From Neospora caninum Liverpool (Eukaryota; Apicomplexa; Conoidasida; Eucoccidiorida; Sarcocystidae): DNA of 64,000 nt. The stretch spans positions 3,275,348-3,339,347 of the forward strand of contig NC_018392.1 of assembly GCF_000208865.1 (NCBI RefSeq). Direction: 5' to 3'. Below the pieces are notes generated by a model. That model made no database searches. It saw nothing but the letters and a program-made list of their open reading frames with translations, and was not told where the DNA came from. The position numbers and the translations under genes are program-made. Positions 12,034 to 24,490 of the stretch are shown here, piece by piece; position 1 is the stretch's first letter, and the number at the start of each line of letters is the position of its first letter.

Positions 12034-15000
12034 AATTACAAAAAGCGGCGAACTGCACAACCATCAAAGGCAGTCACTTTAGAAGAGCATGTCCGCGGTG
12101 CCGCTGGTCCGAAAGTAGTTAAGACGGAGATCGGATCAAACACGAATTACGATTTAAGCTGTTCATCCGTCTAAACTACTATACTGCATCAACCTCGACA
12201 AAGACAATACTCCCGAAAAAGCAGGATCCGCACCTCACACGCTGAGGAAGGCCGCCAACCCTGGGAATCCACACAGCCTGAAGCCTGTCACGAGTGAGGC
12301 ACTAAAGGTATTGCATTGCACCCGTTGTTGGTCGTCTTTTTTGTTCAGCTGACGGCCGGCGAAGAGGTTCGTCGTTGTCGTCGTCACCTGGAAGTAGGCA
12401 AAGTCCTGCTGCGTGGAGCAGTCGTGTCCCAGCTCTAGATTCGAAGAAGTAAGAGCAACTCCGCCTCTCCCAGTGGGTAGGCATGACTGTCACTTGGACC
12501 ATTGGCACTGGTGCTCAGAGCTTGTCAGCACAGAAGACTCCGTAAGCTGACTACGCCGCGATGATACGCTTCATTGTAAAGCTACCGGCAACACCAGGCA
12601 TATATGTTTATCGATCGCAAAAAATGTCTTGCCTTCTTTTGTTTGGCCTCTTTTTCATGTCGCGAGACAGGCAAGAAGCTCGGTATTCGTGGAGCTTTAT
12701 AGACAGTTCCGTTGTACGGAGCATCAGGTCAAAAAACGCGGAGTAAACCGGTCCGCATCTTCAACTGCATCGTGCGGACTGTCTACCAATGGCAAGTCCT
12801 ATCGAAGATGAAATCATGGGAGGCGAATGTGAATTTGAGTCCCAGATACCTCGTACTGCACCCTTTTCTGCAGCGGCAGAAATAAAGGTGGTAGTGTGTG
12901 GTCCCAGCAGGTAGTGCGAGCGAATTTGGGAGGCGAGAGAGACAAAGCAGTCCTTGCCCTACACTTTGCAAATCCCAAGCCGAAACCGACTTCCACATAT
13001 GTAATGTGTTGTGATTTCTGCCCACGACTGGCGTAGATCATTCTCTTCCACCTTTCGTATTCTGTGCGATCCAAAACGTTTGGGTGACTCCTGTATCGGT
13101 GGTGCGCTAAAGTCGCACAGCAAAGACTCCCTGTCGCCTTGTAACTTTCCTAGTTGAACGCACTCTGTAGCACCACTAATCACAACCCGAAAGCCAGCAG
13201 TTGTAGAGAACTGTGCAATGGCCCGAGTCGAGAAGTGCACGGAGCGGGTCCCGCCATTAGAACCGCCTTACCATTTGTAATGTACCCTGTAAACGAGGCG
13301 ATACTTTGCCAGTGATCATGTATGAGTCGGTACAGCCAACGCTGTGTTCTAGGTAGAGAATGGTAGTCAACGGCGGTAGGCGTCTGCTGACTTTCCCTCT
13401 AAATAGCAGAAGTTGCACAACTAGTTTGGCCCTGAGAACGAGATGGACCACCTTGGTTTAGCGGGCTCGTGTTTCTAAATGGACTCCGGAAGAACCAGCT
13501 GGGGGGAAGTACTTCCTTAACTACCAGTTCAAACTACTAGTGGCTAAAAATCCTGAAACTTGCAAGGTTGCCAGAGCCATTCGAGTGCAGCGAGAAGCCA
13601 TGTAAAACTATTATAATAAAACAAATATGAGGCACGGGATTAAACATCATTAGTTTAACTGCTTCTTAACTTTGGATAATGAAAGACCGATTGTTGTATA
13701 AATCAAAACTGATTCGGTTTGCAGCTCGCGAGGTAGAGCGCAATTCCCAATGCTCCACCGCCAGGCGCACCTGTGTAAACAAAGCTTCACAATAATTGAA
13801 AGCCATGTGAAAATGCGGTTGTGGGTTCTTGTAGTGTGATGCATGTCCTTTCCGCAAAATCGCCTTCTCCAGAGGAACACCCAACTGCGCTACTTTGGGA
13901 GCCTCAGCTTTTTCCAAGGGGGGCCAGGCAATTTGATGGCGAGTCGCGTGGTTTCTCGCACAGTAAACTGGCGAAGTTGTGTGCATCTGTTTTCTGCGAG
14001 AGTCAGACGATAGGGGGGCCTCGGCACTGTTGCACAACACGATCCATTTCGCATGCACAGTAGACGCATGCTATTAGCTTTCGTGAGGGCAGTTCCGCGC
14101 AGCGTGGTCTGTCACTTCCCTTGTGTGCTGTGTTTGCTGCGACTATTCTAGTACTCCATTGTGCCTGGTGTTGCATGATTTGCAGTTCATGGGGCGTTGC
14201 CGGGTCATGGTTTTTGACTAAAGTGCTCCGGAATTGAGCAGGTCCGCAATACACTATGTTTCGAGCTGAGTTCATCTCTTGGGTGACGATATTGCGGTGA
14301 AACGAAGTTGAGACGTAACAAAAAGACATCACGATTTTAGATCGGCGCAGGATGCGATCGCCAGTAATTGGCTTCAGTTCTAAACTTTTGCGAAGGGATT
14401 TTGCGGACAAGACCGCTTTTGGAGCTTTAATTTACATTTCGTGCATCCTATTGCTCTCAGGATGATGGGATCTGGGGACCAAGGTTCTTCTCAAGAAGAA
14501 TTCATAAACTGGAAGGGTGCAAAGATTTTGTGGCCTGTTGATATGCCTGATTATATTGTCGACTACACAGTAGTGCGCTGGTAAGGCTGGTTCTTTGGAC
14601 TTGTATACACCACAAACCCTTCCAAAAAAAAACGAACACGCTTTCGCATGTCCACAACGAAGAACGTCGCAAGCTTGTGGTTGAAAACCAGCAAGAAATA
14701 ACAAACAATTACAAGACATATTATGCATTATTTCGTGCTGATCACCAAACTGGTATGGTGGTTTTCCTGCTGTTGGGCCTCCGATAGCCACGATGCCACC
14801 ATCAATGTCTTGCAGATCTTTCCCCTCTTCACTATTTCTCGAGGTGAATGTAGTCGGCAAACCACGTGCGAAAAATGCCACCTATCATGGATACCTCCTG
14901 CCCTCTCGTGCGTTAAAAGCAATTGCTATGGTTCTTTTTCTGCGTCCCATAGCGGCGAGTCACACACTCGGTCATGAGTTATAGTGCTTGCGCGCGTTGC

Positions 15001-15499
15001 TGTACACAATGGACGGCAGAAAAGTAATCACGATTTCCTACTGTTTTCCCCCACAAAAGGCCTTACTGCAGTCTTTATTAGTCGATGCACTCGGCAGAAT
15101 TCCTTAGTGTACGCTAGGAGTAATCTCATATATCATGGTCTGCTAGAAAGTCCCCATCATCTTAGGCATTAGCACCGGGCTCAACGATCAGAGAGAGACA
15201 GAGAGACAGAGAGAGAGAGAGCTGTCAGCCGCGCCCTTTACCAGAGTCTAAAGAGGCTCATATGCGTAAAAACGTATTTCGTTTATCTGTGTCACACGGG
15301 CATTTGAGTCTACATTAGCGAGTGGCAGTTCGACGGAAACGCATGTGCTCTTAGTGAACTGGGGTATCCGAGCTCGCTAGCTTGCGGAGGCTGTCACCAT
15401 TGCTACTGCACTCACTAGTGAAATTGCCAATCATATGAGAATATACGGGTATTCTTGTGGCGAGGACAGCATGTTTCTGGTTCTTCTATTCCTCTGCAG
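12034..15499. other. Region without recognised gene
   Basis: Only short overlapping frames occur on both strands, the longest being a minus-strand frame of 149 codons at 14432-14881, which is within chance length. No domain or splice chain could be built. The 5' part of the dynein light-chain gene should lie in the last 500 bases. A phase-consistent but unproven exon is the stretch after the AG at about 15381 (CTTGCGGAGGCTGTC...) up to a GTATTC donor near 15448, which would read EAVTIATALTSEIANHM. Confidence 0.4.
15190..15221. repeat. GA-rich microsatellite
   Basis: A short run of GA dinucleotides interrupted by two GACA steps. It lies about 280 bases upstream of the dynein light-chain exons, in presumed promoter, 5' UTR or intron. 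Confidence 0.85.
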
Positions 15500-15875
15500 C
15501 AAACAGCTCATGGAAGAGTTCAACCCAGACAAAAATGCGCTTCAAATAGCAGAGAAGCTAAAAAAAGAACTTGACGCAAAGTGGGGGCTTTTCTGGTGAG
15601 CTTTGATACTTCTTTGTTCGTTCAGTCTTTGTAGCTTCTTTGCCGTGCTTCATCCAGAACGATACACGTCCCCTGATGCCTATGTTGACTGAGCATCAGG
15701 AAATCGGTCACTCGACCTCTTCCTACTTTGTGCGTACTTCTGTGCTCTGTTCTGCTTGATGTTTAGGCACGTGACCGTTGGAAACAATTTTGGCAGCTAC
15801 GTCGTGCACCAGAAAAGGCGGTTCGTCTATTTCTCCTTAGCCCATGTTTCCTTCCTCATCTACAAGGCACATTGA
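15500..15875 (+). CDS. Dynein light chain, LC8 family (5' exon missing)
   Basis: The product is a small dimeric hub subunit of dynein motors, cytoplasmic or axonemal. Two exons join in phase: 15500-15595 (KQLMEEFNPDKNALQIAEKLKKELDAKWGLFW), then an intron from GTGAGC to TTTAG, then 15767-15875 (HVTVGNNFGSYVVHQKRRF...). The last exon ends VSFLIYKAH and TGA. The family core is clear: the 'A..iK.e.D..' helix, then W-H-x-x-V-G-x-N-F-G-S-Y-V, then the F-x-Y-F beta strand and a hydrophobic end. The visible 68 residues are the C-terminal three quarters of an approximately 90-residue LC8. The exon at 15500 starts inside a codon after tcctctgcag, so at least one upstream exon with the ATG is missing from my model. 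Sequence divergence from canonical DYNLL (LFW for PTW, VTV for CIV) suggests a flagellar or lineage-specific paralogue, but this is inference. Confidence 0.88.
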
Positions 15876-17410
15876 TAATGACCATCTCCGGCGTCGCAGC
15901 TGACAGAAATCCTCTCATTTTTCATCTGTAAAACACCAATATTCTCATCTGCCGGAAGCGGATATTTCGAGTATCTACGTCTCTGCGTGCTATCCCATCC
16001 CCTGGGGAGAAGGGCCTGGCTGTGCCGAGAGCAAGAGCCCTGGTTTTCTGGGGGCATCTATGCGTCCTACAAACTCTGCGACACGTCTCTGTTCATTCAT
16101 GTGAGCACGGCTGCAGTGACTGGACACGGAAGTGCTCTCGTTACAAAATAATCCGAGGGACTCCATCGCTGTCTCTAAACCTGCCTCTCCTATATTTACG
16201 GTAACTGCCGGGTCAACAACACGGCGCGACGCTGCCACCGAATAAGGGGGAATGTCAGTCGTTTTCCCCCGCGTGTGGATCGAGAAAACCCAGCGAGAAT
16301 ATCAGCAGGAACGGAACACCGAAGACGAAATGGCTAAGGCATATACCATCACAAACTAAAAGCCCTAATGCTTGGTGGGAGTGAAGCACCTTCGGGCGTT
16401 TTGTCTCGAGTATACCCTGTTTGCCACAGTGGTATGTCACAGGAGGACTTATACACAGGTTTCTCTTTCCATGTGTACTGTGGCATTCCTTCTATGCCAC
16501 TCTCCCACTTCGCTAAAAGCACAACTCGGCTAATGACCAACACTGCGGAAGTACCGTCAGTACGGCCTCCATCACTGCTCATACAGCGTGGGTGTACACC
16601 AGGAGGCAGTTCACACTGGATTCCAAATGTCGTTGTTCTGAGTAGCCTTTCGCTCCCGCCGTCAGAATGAAAGCAGAATGTAGAACGCCGAACTCCGTTT
16701 TCGATTGCGGGATACGATAAAACATGCATCGAGCGTACTCTCGCATGGCCATGAGGCTGCTGTTTCTCCGGCTTTCGAAGTGAAGACGCAGCAGGCCCAC
16801 AATGCAAGTAGCACAGGTGCGCAATCCAAAGTCTCTCTCGGACACAGCGAACGCACGGATTGAAGTTAGGCGGTAGCACCCACACCAGGTAGAATACGGA
16901 AGCCTTGGCATACGCATGCTTTACCTCCCAAGCATGGTTGGTGTGCTCCAGGGAGAACTATGCACCTTTCTTCCTGCAGCTATGTGTTAAATAACAAAAA
17001 GGAAGCGACCAAATGTTTAGGTCTGCCATTCAACCAGCGTTGGCACCGTCTCACGTTTCTAACGGAGAAGTGCATTAGCACTACAGAAAATCCTCTTAGA
17101 CCTAACACCTGATGGCGTGACGGTTCCGAAACCGGTACTGGGAGTTGTATTCTACACAACCACCAGGGTAGCTCAGGATGGGCACGAACAACTGACGAGC
17201 CACGAGAACGATTGACACTTGAGCTGCTTCGTTTTCTATACGAAGAAAATTCTCGAGCATTCCCGGTGTGACAGTATTTCTTCCACAGTCGCACGACACC
17301 TGCGCGGGTGCGCCGCCTGTGCGTCGAGAAGGCGAATTTAACGCTCGCTGTCATCCCCTATGGCATGCATCCACAGCGTGGTTTGAGGAAAATACGAACA
17401 ACGGAAGCAA
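15876..17410. other. Convergent intergenic region
   Basis: This holds the 3' UTRs of the dynein light chain (plus) and the SUMO ligase (minus). The longest frame is on the minus strand (16349-16885, 178 codons). It has no domain and is about as long as the best chance frame expected in a window of this size. Confidence 0.5.
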
Positions 17411-20400
17411 CTACCAGCCGGAGAGTTCCACACCGAGATCTTCATAATCGTCCTCATCGCACCACTCATCGACGACGTATTTTTCAAGATCGGCAGAGTG
17501 GAAGGATACAACCTTTGCTTTGCGCTTGGGAGGACTGAAATCGGTCATGTGAAGAATCTCCTGGACCAAGGTGTCCACGTAGAGCTCGTGAGGAAAGGCG
17601 TACTCTTCGCACAGAGGACATTTCCAGCTCGACTTTGCACAGTGACGGAGGTAGTTGGTTCGAACATAAAACTGTAAATCGAAACATTCGGGGTGCCGAC
17701 AATGAACCGAACGAACAGGAGTCCTTAGCCGCCCAGCAATATCGTCGCTAAAGAGGGAGAGAGTCAGGACAGGCGGAAGAGGCGATTGACTCGCACTTGC
17801 AGTCGTGCTGCCCTGCGGCGAGGCCTCTGGTACCGGCGCATGCAAACACAACACAAGAGGACAGACTCATGAATAGCACGCCACGAATCAACAAGCCCGG
17901 TTAAGCAGGAACTGCAGAAAATCTCTAGCGCATGCGAGGTCGGAAACAACAGTCTACCGCTTACCATTCGGCGCCTGACTACAGGTGGAGAGAGACATGC
18001 TGAACCAGGAGTAGATGGAAGCATGAAACGAATTGAAACAAGAAGATCCTAGTTGAGGAGACCGTTTACCTCGTTGCCGTAAACCACACCACCATGTCTT
18101 TATTCTGCACGGGTACGTTACCTGTTTTCTTCCGCCTGAATCCTGGAAGTCTTTCGATGATGGCCGACCAGAAACCGCGTCCTGACGGTGTCTCTTTTAG
18201 GTTGCCATTGTCGTTGAGCGCTTGACCGCGGCGATCCTCATTCCGGACGTTGTCTCTCACACAGTAACCTCGAGTTCCTCTCAGCGTCGCCAAACTCACA
18301 GAAGATCGGCGACTCCGAGGGCTTTCCAGGACGCTATGGTTGTCTTCGCCTGAGAGTCGGTTCGGTCCTAGGCTGTCGCCAAATATCTCCACTTCATCGG
18401 ATGAAGTCGAGACACGCCGCTGTCTTTTCTGTGCGACTAGCCACTTCAGCTGAGCCATAGCATGCGGAGACCAACACTCCTCCAGTCCTTGATTACTGCA
18501 TACTCTCCACCACATCTCTGCACCGGTATGGCATGCGGATGAAGGACTTCACACGGCAGCTTTCCATCACCCATGCTCATAGAAATTCCACTCGCGTAGT
18601 TGACACATCCAGGTCTGCAAAACTTCAGACGTTAGGCAAAACCTATTTATGTGTCCTTCAGCTTCTTGAAAGCTTTCGGGCGACGGGAGAACGGTATGAA
18701 CGCCATTCCGCGTTTCCACTGCTTGATGAGCACCGTGAAAGAGCTGAAGCGACGGCATGAGCAACGCTGCCGCAGTGTTATGACTCGAAGTTCGCTAGGT
18801 CAGTTGCAAGCGAGGATACACCAGCGTCAGTTCCGAGAACCGGGACACGCATTGTACTTACAAAATCTGTGCAGTATGGAATAGGTAGCGATCGGCGTTG
18901 TACGATGGCCTCCAGCAATTGGCTTTCTTCGACAGGCAGAGAGCAAACCAATTGAACGAGGAAAAGCCGTCCTTCTCGATGCTGGCCACGAGCCTGCGAA
19001 GGACAGACACCGCAAACAAGACGGCGCATCTCGCTTCTTCACGGCAGGCCCCGTCTTCCAAGCACAGGCATCTCGAAAACTGGTGGAAAGATTAAAATGG
19101 AGCAAACAGTTTGGCATGTGGATAGCTAGTCCTTATCGAAGAGCACGCTTCACATCAATTTTCATCAAGAGCTACAAACGAAAGAGCTTCCACCGATACC
19201 GCCGTCGCATCCTCAGCTAAAAAAACTACTTCGCTTGTAACCCAGATCCTCGATTTCCCTGGGGACTACGGTAGCACAATCGTCTCCACAGTTTATTGGA
19301 CGACGCACATATCTGAGTGCGTCGCAAGCATGGAACCCATCCTCAGACTGCCACTTGGTCTGCGTCACGTCTGTGCTCTTAGATGAATCCTGTCCCCAGG
19401 TACAACCAAAAGAAAAGCTCACCACAACATAATTCATGCCACTCTTTAGCCTGGCATGTCGCTTGATATCGGAGAGATACAGGGGAGGCTTTGGGTGCAA
19501 GTGAGGGACAACGGGGTCGTAGAGAGCCTGGAAATCGGGAACGGAGCAGTCGAAACCTGAAACACAAGTTCGAGTCGTATCTAGGCCTATTTTGCTTTTC
19601 CGAGGGCTCATCCTCAGCGTGGGCGTTGCACGTCCACCTCTTCCTGGGCCTGTTGGCGTCGATTCTGCATCACACAAAACGGAGAGAGATTAAGGGAAGT
19701 CGGGCAGACTTTATGCAGCTGCTCATGGAACAGAAACAAAAACGGGTGGGAAGTAAAAAGGGACGGGCCAAGAGAGCTTCCATGTCCAAGAAAAATCCCG
19801 GATCATGAGATAATATCGTAGAACACACTGGAATCCTGAGTCTGCATCCCGGTGTGTTCCCTGATACCACTGAAGTTGTCGAACCTTTGGGAAAAAAACT
19901 GTGTGCGTCCTGGAGAGGATCATCGACATTCCTTCTGGTGAGCAACGTGCATGCTTATCTTCTGCGTTCTACAGAGATTCTACACTGTCCAATATGCAAG
20001 CGCAGGGACGTTACGAGACAGTCGCTGTTAATTCCTCCGCACCTGAAAAGGGGTAACTGATGAATCCGTCCCTCTCGCTTCTCCCGTCTACCTCCCGACA
20101 GCCGCCTCGCTTCCTCAACGAAACGGGAGTCGAGTCCATTCCCGGGGCTGTCAGCGCTCGAACGCGGGGGTTGAAGAAGATTTGAAGGCGGTCAGGAATG
20201 TAAGGACGATGCCGTCCACACGTTGGATCATCCATGGGAAAGAATCTCAACTCGAGAGCCGCAGAGGGACTCGAGGCAAGCTCGCGTTGCAGCACCGGGG
20301 AGTGACTAAACGGAAGGACACATCGGCCTGCGAGGCTCGGGATGAGTGCAGGCGGTCCCGCCGGATCTTCCTCGGACAGATAATGAGCTGGACATGCGAG

Positions 20401-23400
20401 TGATGCGATAGAAGAGCACCACGTAACTTCACTGCTCGGGTCCTACGAAGCAAATGTGAGACAGCCAAGAATGCAAGTTCATAAAGCCTTGGACAACACG
20501 AGACAAGCTTGCGACCAACACTGCAAATGGAAATCTCCAGAACGTTCGACCTTTGAATGCCCGACTGGTGATCCTCGTCTCCGGCTGGTCTACAGAGAGA
20601 TTGGGGACCAGCCAGCGGAATGGAACAACCCGGCGAGTACGCAGTTGCAAACTGACTTTTACCGCATGAAGATTCACAGTGTTGGTCCACTAAGCTTCGA
20701 CACACTTCCAGCTGGACTGAGTTCGGTAGTGAACAACAGGGAATGTAGGAACATGGATGTCTGTGAGCTTTCGGAGTCGCTTCTTCACACGCGCCGCCGC
20801 ATTGCCAGGACGGGGAACCCCCAATCAGTGGCCTCGCTCCGAACAAGAAAAAAGGAAGAACAGAACACAGGACAACGACAGTCCGCCGAATCGGAGCTAG
20901 TCATATCCGGGGAAAGCAAGAAAATATGCCGACAGCACTTACAAACAGGAGGATCCTGCAAAGGCAGCAGTAGAACCTCTCAGGACGGCGAGGAAACTTT
21001 GACGCTACGGCGCCGCAGAGTGCGTGGACAGGTACGCGACAGTGGATGCACTGGAGCTGCATGTGACCACAGAACAGGAAGAAAACTGTCGCATACACTC
21101 AATGACCAGACAACCAACTCACTGGAAGCATCTACCCGACGCGCAAGTCGACAACGAGTATTCCCCCGCATAAGACAGCATCATTGGCCACTCCGCTTCC
21201 AAGCGAGAAAAGGCTCCGATGTACCGGTAGTCGGCGCCAACTACTCCCCAAGATTCAGGACGAACAAACACGCAACACAGGACGGACCTGCACGTCAGGG
21301 AACTAATTTAGATAAGCCACTCTTGACAGATTGTTTCATTCCTTTGCCAACGGGATCACCGAACTAACCACAAACGAACAACAGGCATGCACCAACTCGA
21401 CGAATAACGATGCGGTATCCCACAGCATGCGGAGATAGTCTTGCACCGTGTGTAGACGGTATGCGTGGAACCGTCGCGAAACTCCGACACACTTCGTGGA
21501 GAAAAATAGTAGTCAGGCAAGTCCATGCGTTCCCGACCTTCTCAAACGCTGCGCTGTTCACATCCCCCTTCTTGAGACGAGTTACAAATGTGGGCGAGAA
21601 CAGCTCCACTGCCCATCTGCTTGCCGCTGACTTACTGAAGATGTTTTAAGTCGCTCGCAATCTTTCCCCGAACACGCATTTTCGTCTCCGAATTCGGCCG
21701 CCGGCAGAACCCAGGCAGCCTCACGACGCGAGAAGAAAGCGGGGAGGGTCTCTCGATTGCGCCCGAACACTTCCTGCAAGAGATTCACGCACAACACTTC
21801 CTGCAAGAGATTCACGCACATGAATAAGCGACTATCGAAAAGAGGACACGAGTAGAACGAACACCGCGAATTTTAACACCGGGATTACAATACGTAAAAC
21901 ACAGAGGGGAAACATTCCATTTGAGCTTATGGAAGATCCTGTCCACGTTTGGAAAGGACAGTCTTTAAAGAGAATAGCAACTTCAGCTTTTGCGGCGTGC
22001 AATCAAAGAAGGGGTACTCTCCCTGCTCAGCAGAAAAGAATACGACGGTAAAACGCGAAAACCCTCCACAACCCAATTCCGTAAACCGTATAAAACAGAT
22101 GTGTTTAGAAAAACCGGAGGTAACGAGACCTCCCGTCAGATTCGGTGCCTTGAGTTGGCTTTTCCAACCACGGAAACGCACAGCAGCCAACTGGATCAGT
22201 CAGATATCTGTGTTTCATGCCGACCGGAGACTTCTCGCAGTGAGCGCCCTTGCCACCCTATATGTCAACGTGTTCGAAGCTTCCGACGTCCTTGAGCACC
22301 TCCTCTGTTACGACTCTAGTTTCGGTCACTTACCTCGCACAGACAGAAGGCACTACCTCCTGCAAGGCTGATTTCCTTGCCGTGGAGTTTCCAGGTGTTC
22401 TGTGCGAGGCGTGTCATTCGCTGTTGAGTCATGAGCTTCTGAAGAGCTCCTTCCAGTTTCTCCGTCCACTCCTCAAGAGGTCGGCAGCTTCCCCCTCCGG
22501 GGCCGCTCCTGGCTTCAAGTCCAGTCGTTTCCAGTTCATTTTCAGCGTGCAGTGATGCGTGGTCGGCCTCTACTTGCAGCCTGTCAGCGCGCACCACCGG
22601 GGCCCTGTCTCTGCATTCGTCGGGCATATCACCTGAACTTGTGACACAGGACGAGAAATCGGTTTCCTTCCTCGTCCCACTGCTGTCGCAAGTTGTCGTC
22701 CTTCGTCCTGTGGATGACGGCACCCTATGCGAGGGGACTCTGTGTTGGACATGGGCATAGAGAGAGGACTTCGGAAAGCTTGCTTTGTCCCGACCTCTCG
22801 AGCGGCAGTCATGAGACGATCGTCCTTCTTCCGTCGCTTCCTCGCGTCGCCGGCCCTCAGTCATAGGCCCAGACGAACTAACGGCATCGTCGTGACCCTG
22901 TCCTGTACGTTTCTGGTAATTACGAGAGGAGGCGGCATTGGCGTATTCGATGTCCCCTGTTTCTCGCTTCCGCGGTGACTGTCGGAGAGAGGAGACGGGC
23001 GAGGGCGTCTCCAGCTCTCCCTCTCGCTGTCCGAATGACCTTCCTATCATTCTTCGGGTGGAATAAATGGATCCCTTCTCGGGTGAAAGACACGGGTAAG
23101 TTCGAGTCTGACAACTCCCTATTCGACTGACAGCTCCGGAACGATCGGACGGCGAGCTGCACATCCACGCAGTTTGTTCGTCACTTGCCCACGCCTTTTC
23201 TTCAGCGACTTCTCGCACGGATCGTCCTGTCGTGGGCGCGTCTTTGGAGTAGCTTGGCAGCGACATGCCAGTTCCGCCACTGTCTTCCTCTCGTGCAGAA
23301 ATCTGTGACGACGGTAAAGAGTGGCTCGGATAACTGCATGAACCGTCGGGTTTTACCGATGAATACGCTGCATTTTGCCGGCGAGGAAACGGAGGACCTT

Positions 23401-24490
23401 GCCTCCACGCGTTGTCTTCACCGTCCCTTGTTCTCATGTTTTCTGCAGGATCCCGCAACGCTCGCTCCAGGTGCTGTTCCCGTTCTTCTTCGAGGCGCAT
23501 GTCGCGTGTCCTCTTCCTCCCTCGATCCCCTGGCAGTGATGACACAGGATGCCCGTCCGCATAGACTCTCTGACTGCCTGGATCAGGGACGTTCGCTGCT
23601 TCATGCCAGCTGGAAGCATGGCACCCAAGAATAGGCCGTTGATCATAGCTCGAGAGCTGGCGGGCTCCGCGTGACCGCTTCTCAGGAAAGTGGCTTTCGT
23701 TTTCTGTCTTCTCTCCAGTTGAACTGAAAGCGGAACTTATAGGTTCCTTTGAGGGGCGTTCGTCACAAGCTCCTGCGTCAACAGAACCTCGCCCCGCAGT
23801 CTGTGCCACTCGAGGACGGACAGCCCTCGCTAGCCGCGCCTCGTGATGCCTTCGGTCCGGGGGGCGAGAGACCGGAGAGAAAAAAGCAGAGTCATCATCA
23901 CCTCGCCAGTCGGCCTCTCTACATCTCCCGCCCCAGCGTGGCAAAGAGGCACTGTCAGCAGGCCTCCTTTCTGGAGTTCTGACGCGTTCCGCTGGGAGGA
24001 GCCCGTGAGCCTTCCGCGGTGACCGTGGGCGGTCGGAGTTGGCATCGGCTGTTGCAGTGTGGTCCAGTGGTCCAGGGGAAGACGATGCAGTGCTGCTACA
24101 TCTTTCCCTTCCTCGGGAGGACGGTGAGAGCGATCCAACAACACCGAGCTCCCTCCTCCATTTCCTCCCTGAAGGTCTGGCGTTGACACCGGGGAAAACG
24201 CCAGCAGAATTCCAGTCTCCTCCAGGCGAAGTGGAGTTAGAATGTTCGTGGCCATCCCCGTCATATGCACCAGAACTCTGCGCTCCCCGTTCACGAGGCT
24301 TGTCAGCGACAGCCGTTCTGGACGGCCACAATCGCGAGATATCCCCTGCCGGGTCTCCATCCTGACGATCCAGGAAAGAATCACGGGCACTTTCGCTCGC
24401 CGCGTACACAGAACTCGAAAGCTCCTCAGGCTCCTCCTCAGAAAAGTGGCTCTCACTGCCATCGCTGCAGTCTGAGATCCGGTTACCCAT
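17411..24490 (-). CDS. SIZ/PIAS-type SUMO E3 ligase with PHD, PINIT and SP-RING
   Basis: It transfers SUMO from Ubc9 to target proteins, usually in the nucleus. Exons on the minus strand are 24490-22334, [possible small exon], 21056-20943, 20689-20522 (tentative), 20442-20043, 19664-19423 (or from 19556), 19079-18862, 18495-18070 and 17747-17411; phases agree at every assigned junction. Exon 1 encodes about 719 disordered, Ser/Arg/Glu-rich residues ending GGSAFCLCE, which probably carries the first two zinc ligands. The next exon gives C-x2-C-x4-H-x2-C ... FYCCLC, the second half of a PHD finger. PINIT follows (LELRFFPMDDP, PDRLQIFFNPRVRALTAPG), then PPLYLSDIK...NYVV and FAVSVLRRL, as between PINIT and SP-RING in plant SIZ1. 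The last exon holds the SP-RING: RLRTPVRSVHCRHPECFDL ... WKCPLC ... ELYVDTLVQEIL, with an acidic tail. Total is about 1,350 residues. No SAP domain was recognised. The start MGNRIS is chosen for its context, although the frame is open for 37 more codons upstream. Confidence 0.85.
21766..21819. repeat. Two perfect tandem copies of a 27-bp unit
   Basis: The unit beginning aacacttcctgcaagag occurs at 21766-21792 and again at 21793-21819 with no mismatch. It lies in the large first intron of the SUMO ligase gene. Being nine codons long it preserves frame, but no splice chain uses it. Confidence 0.9.

Noticed and set aside
16349..16885. 178-codon minus-strand open frame
   Set aside because: Chance length, no motif, and it lies in the gap between two converging genes.
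20456..21367. 303-codon plus-strand open frame opposite the PHD and PINIT exons
   Set aside because: It has no domain or splice context. The minus-strand introns here are T/C-rich, so the plus strand has few T and thus few stop codons, and the real exons are shown on the other strand by conserved motifs.
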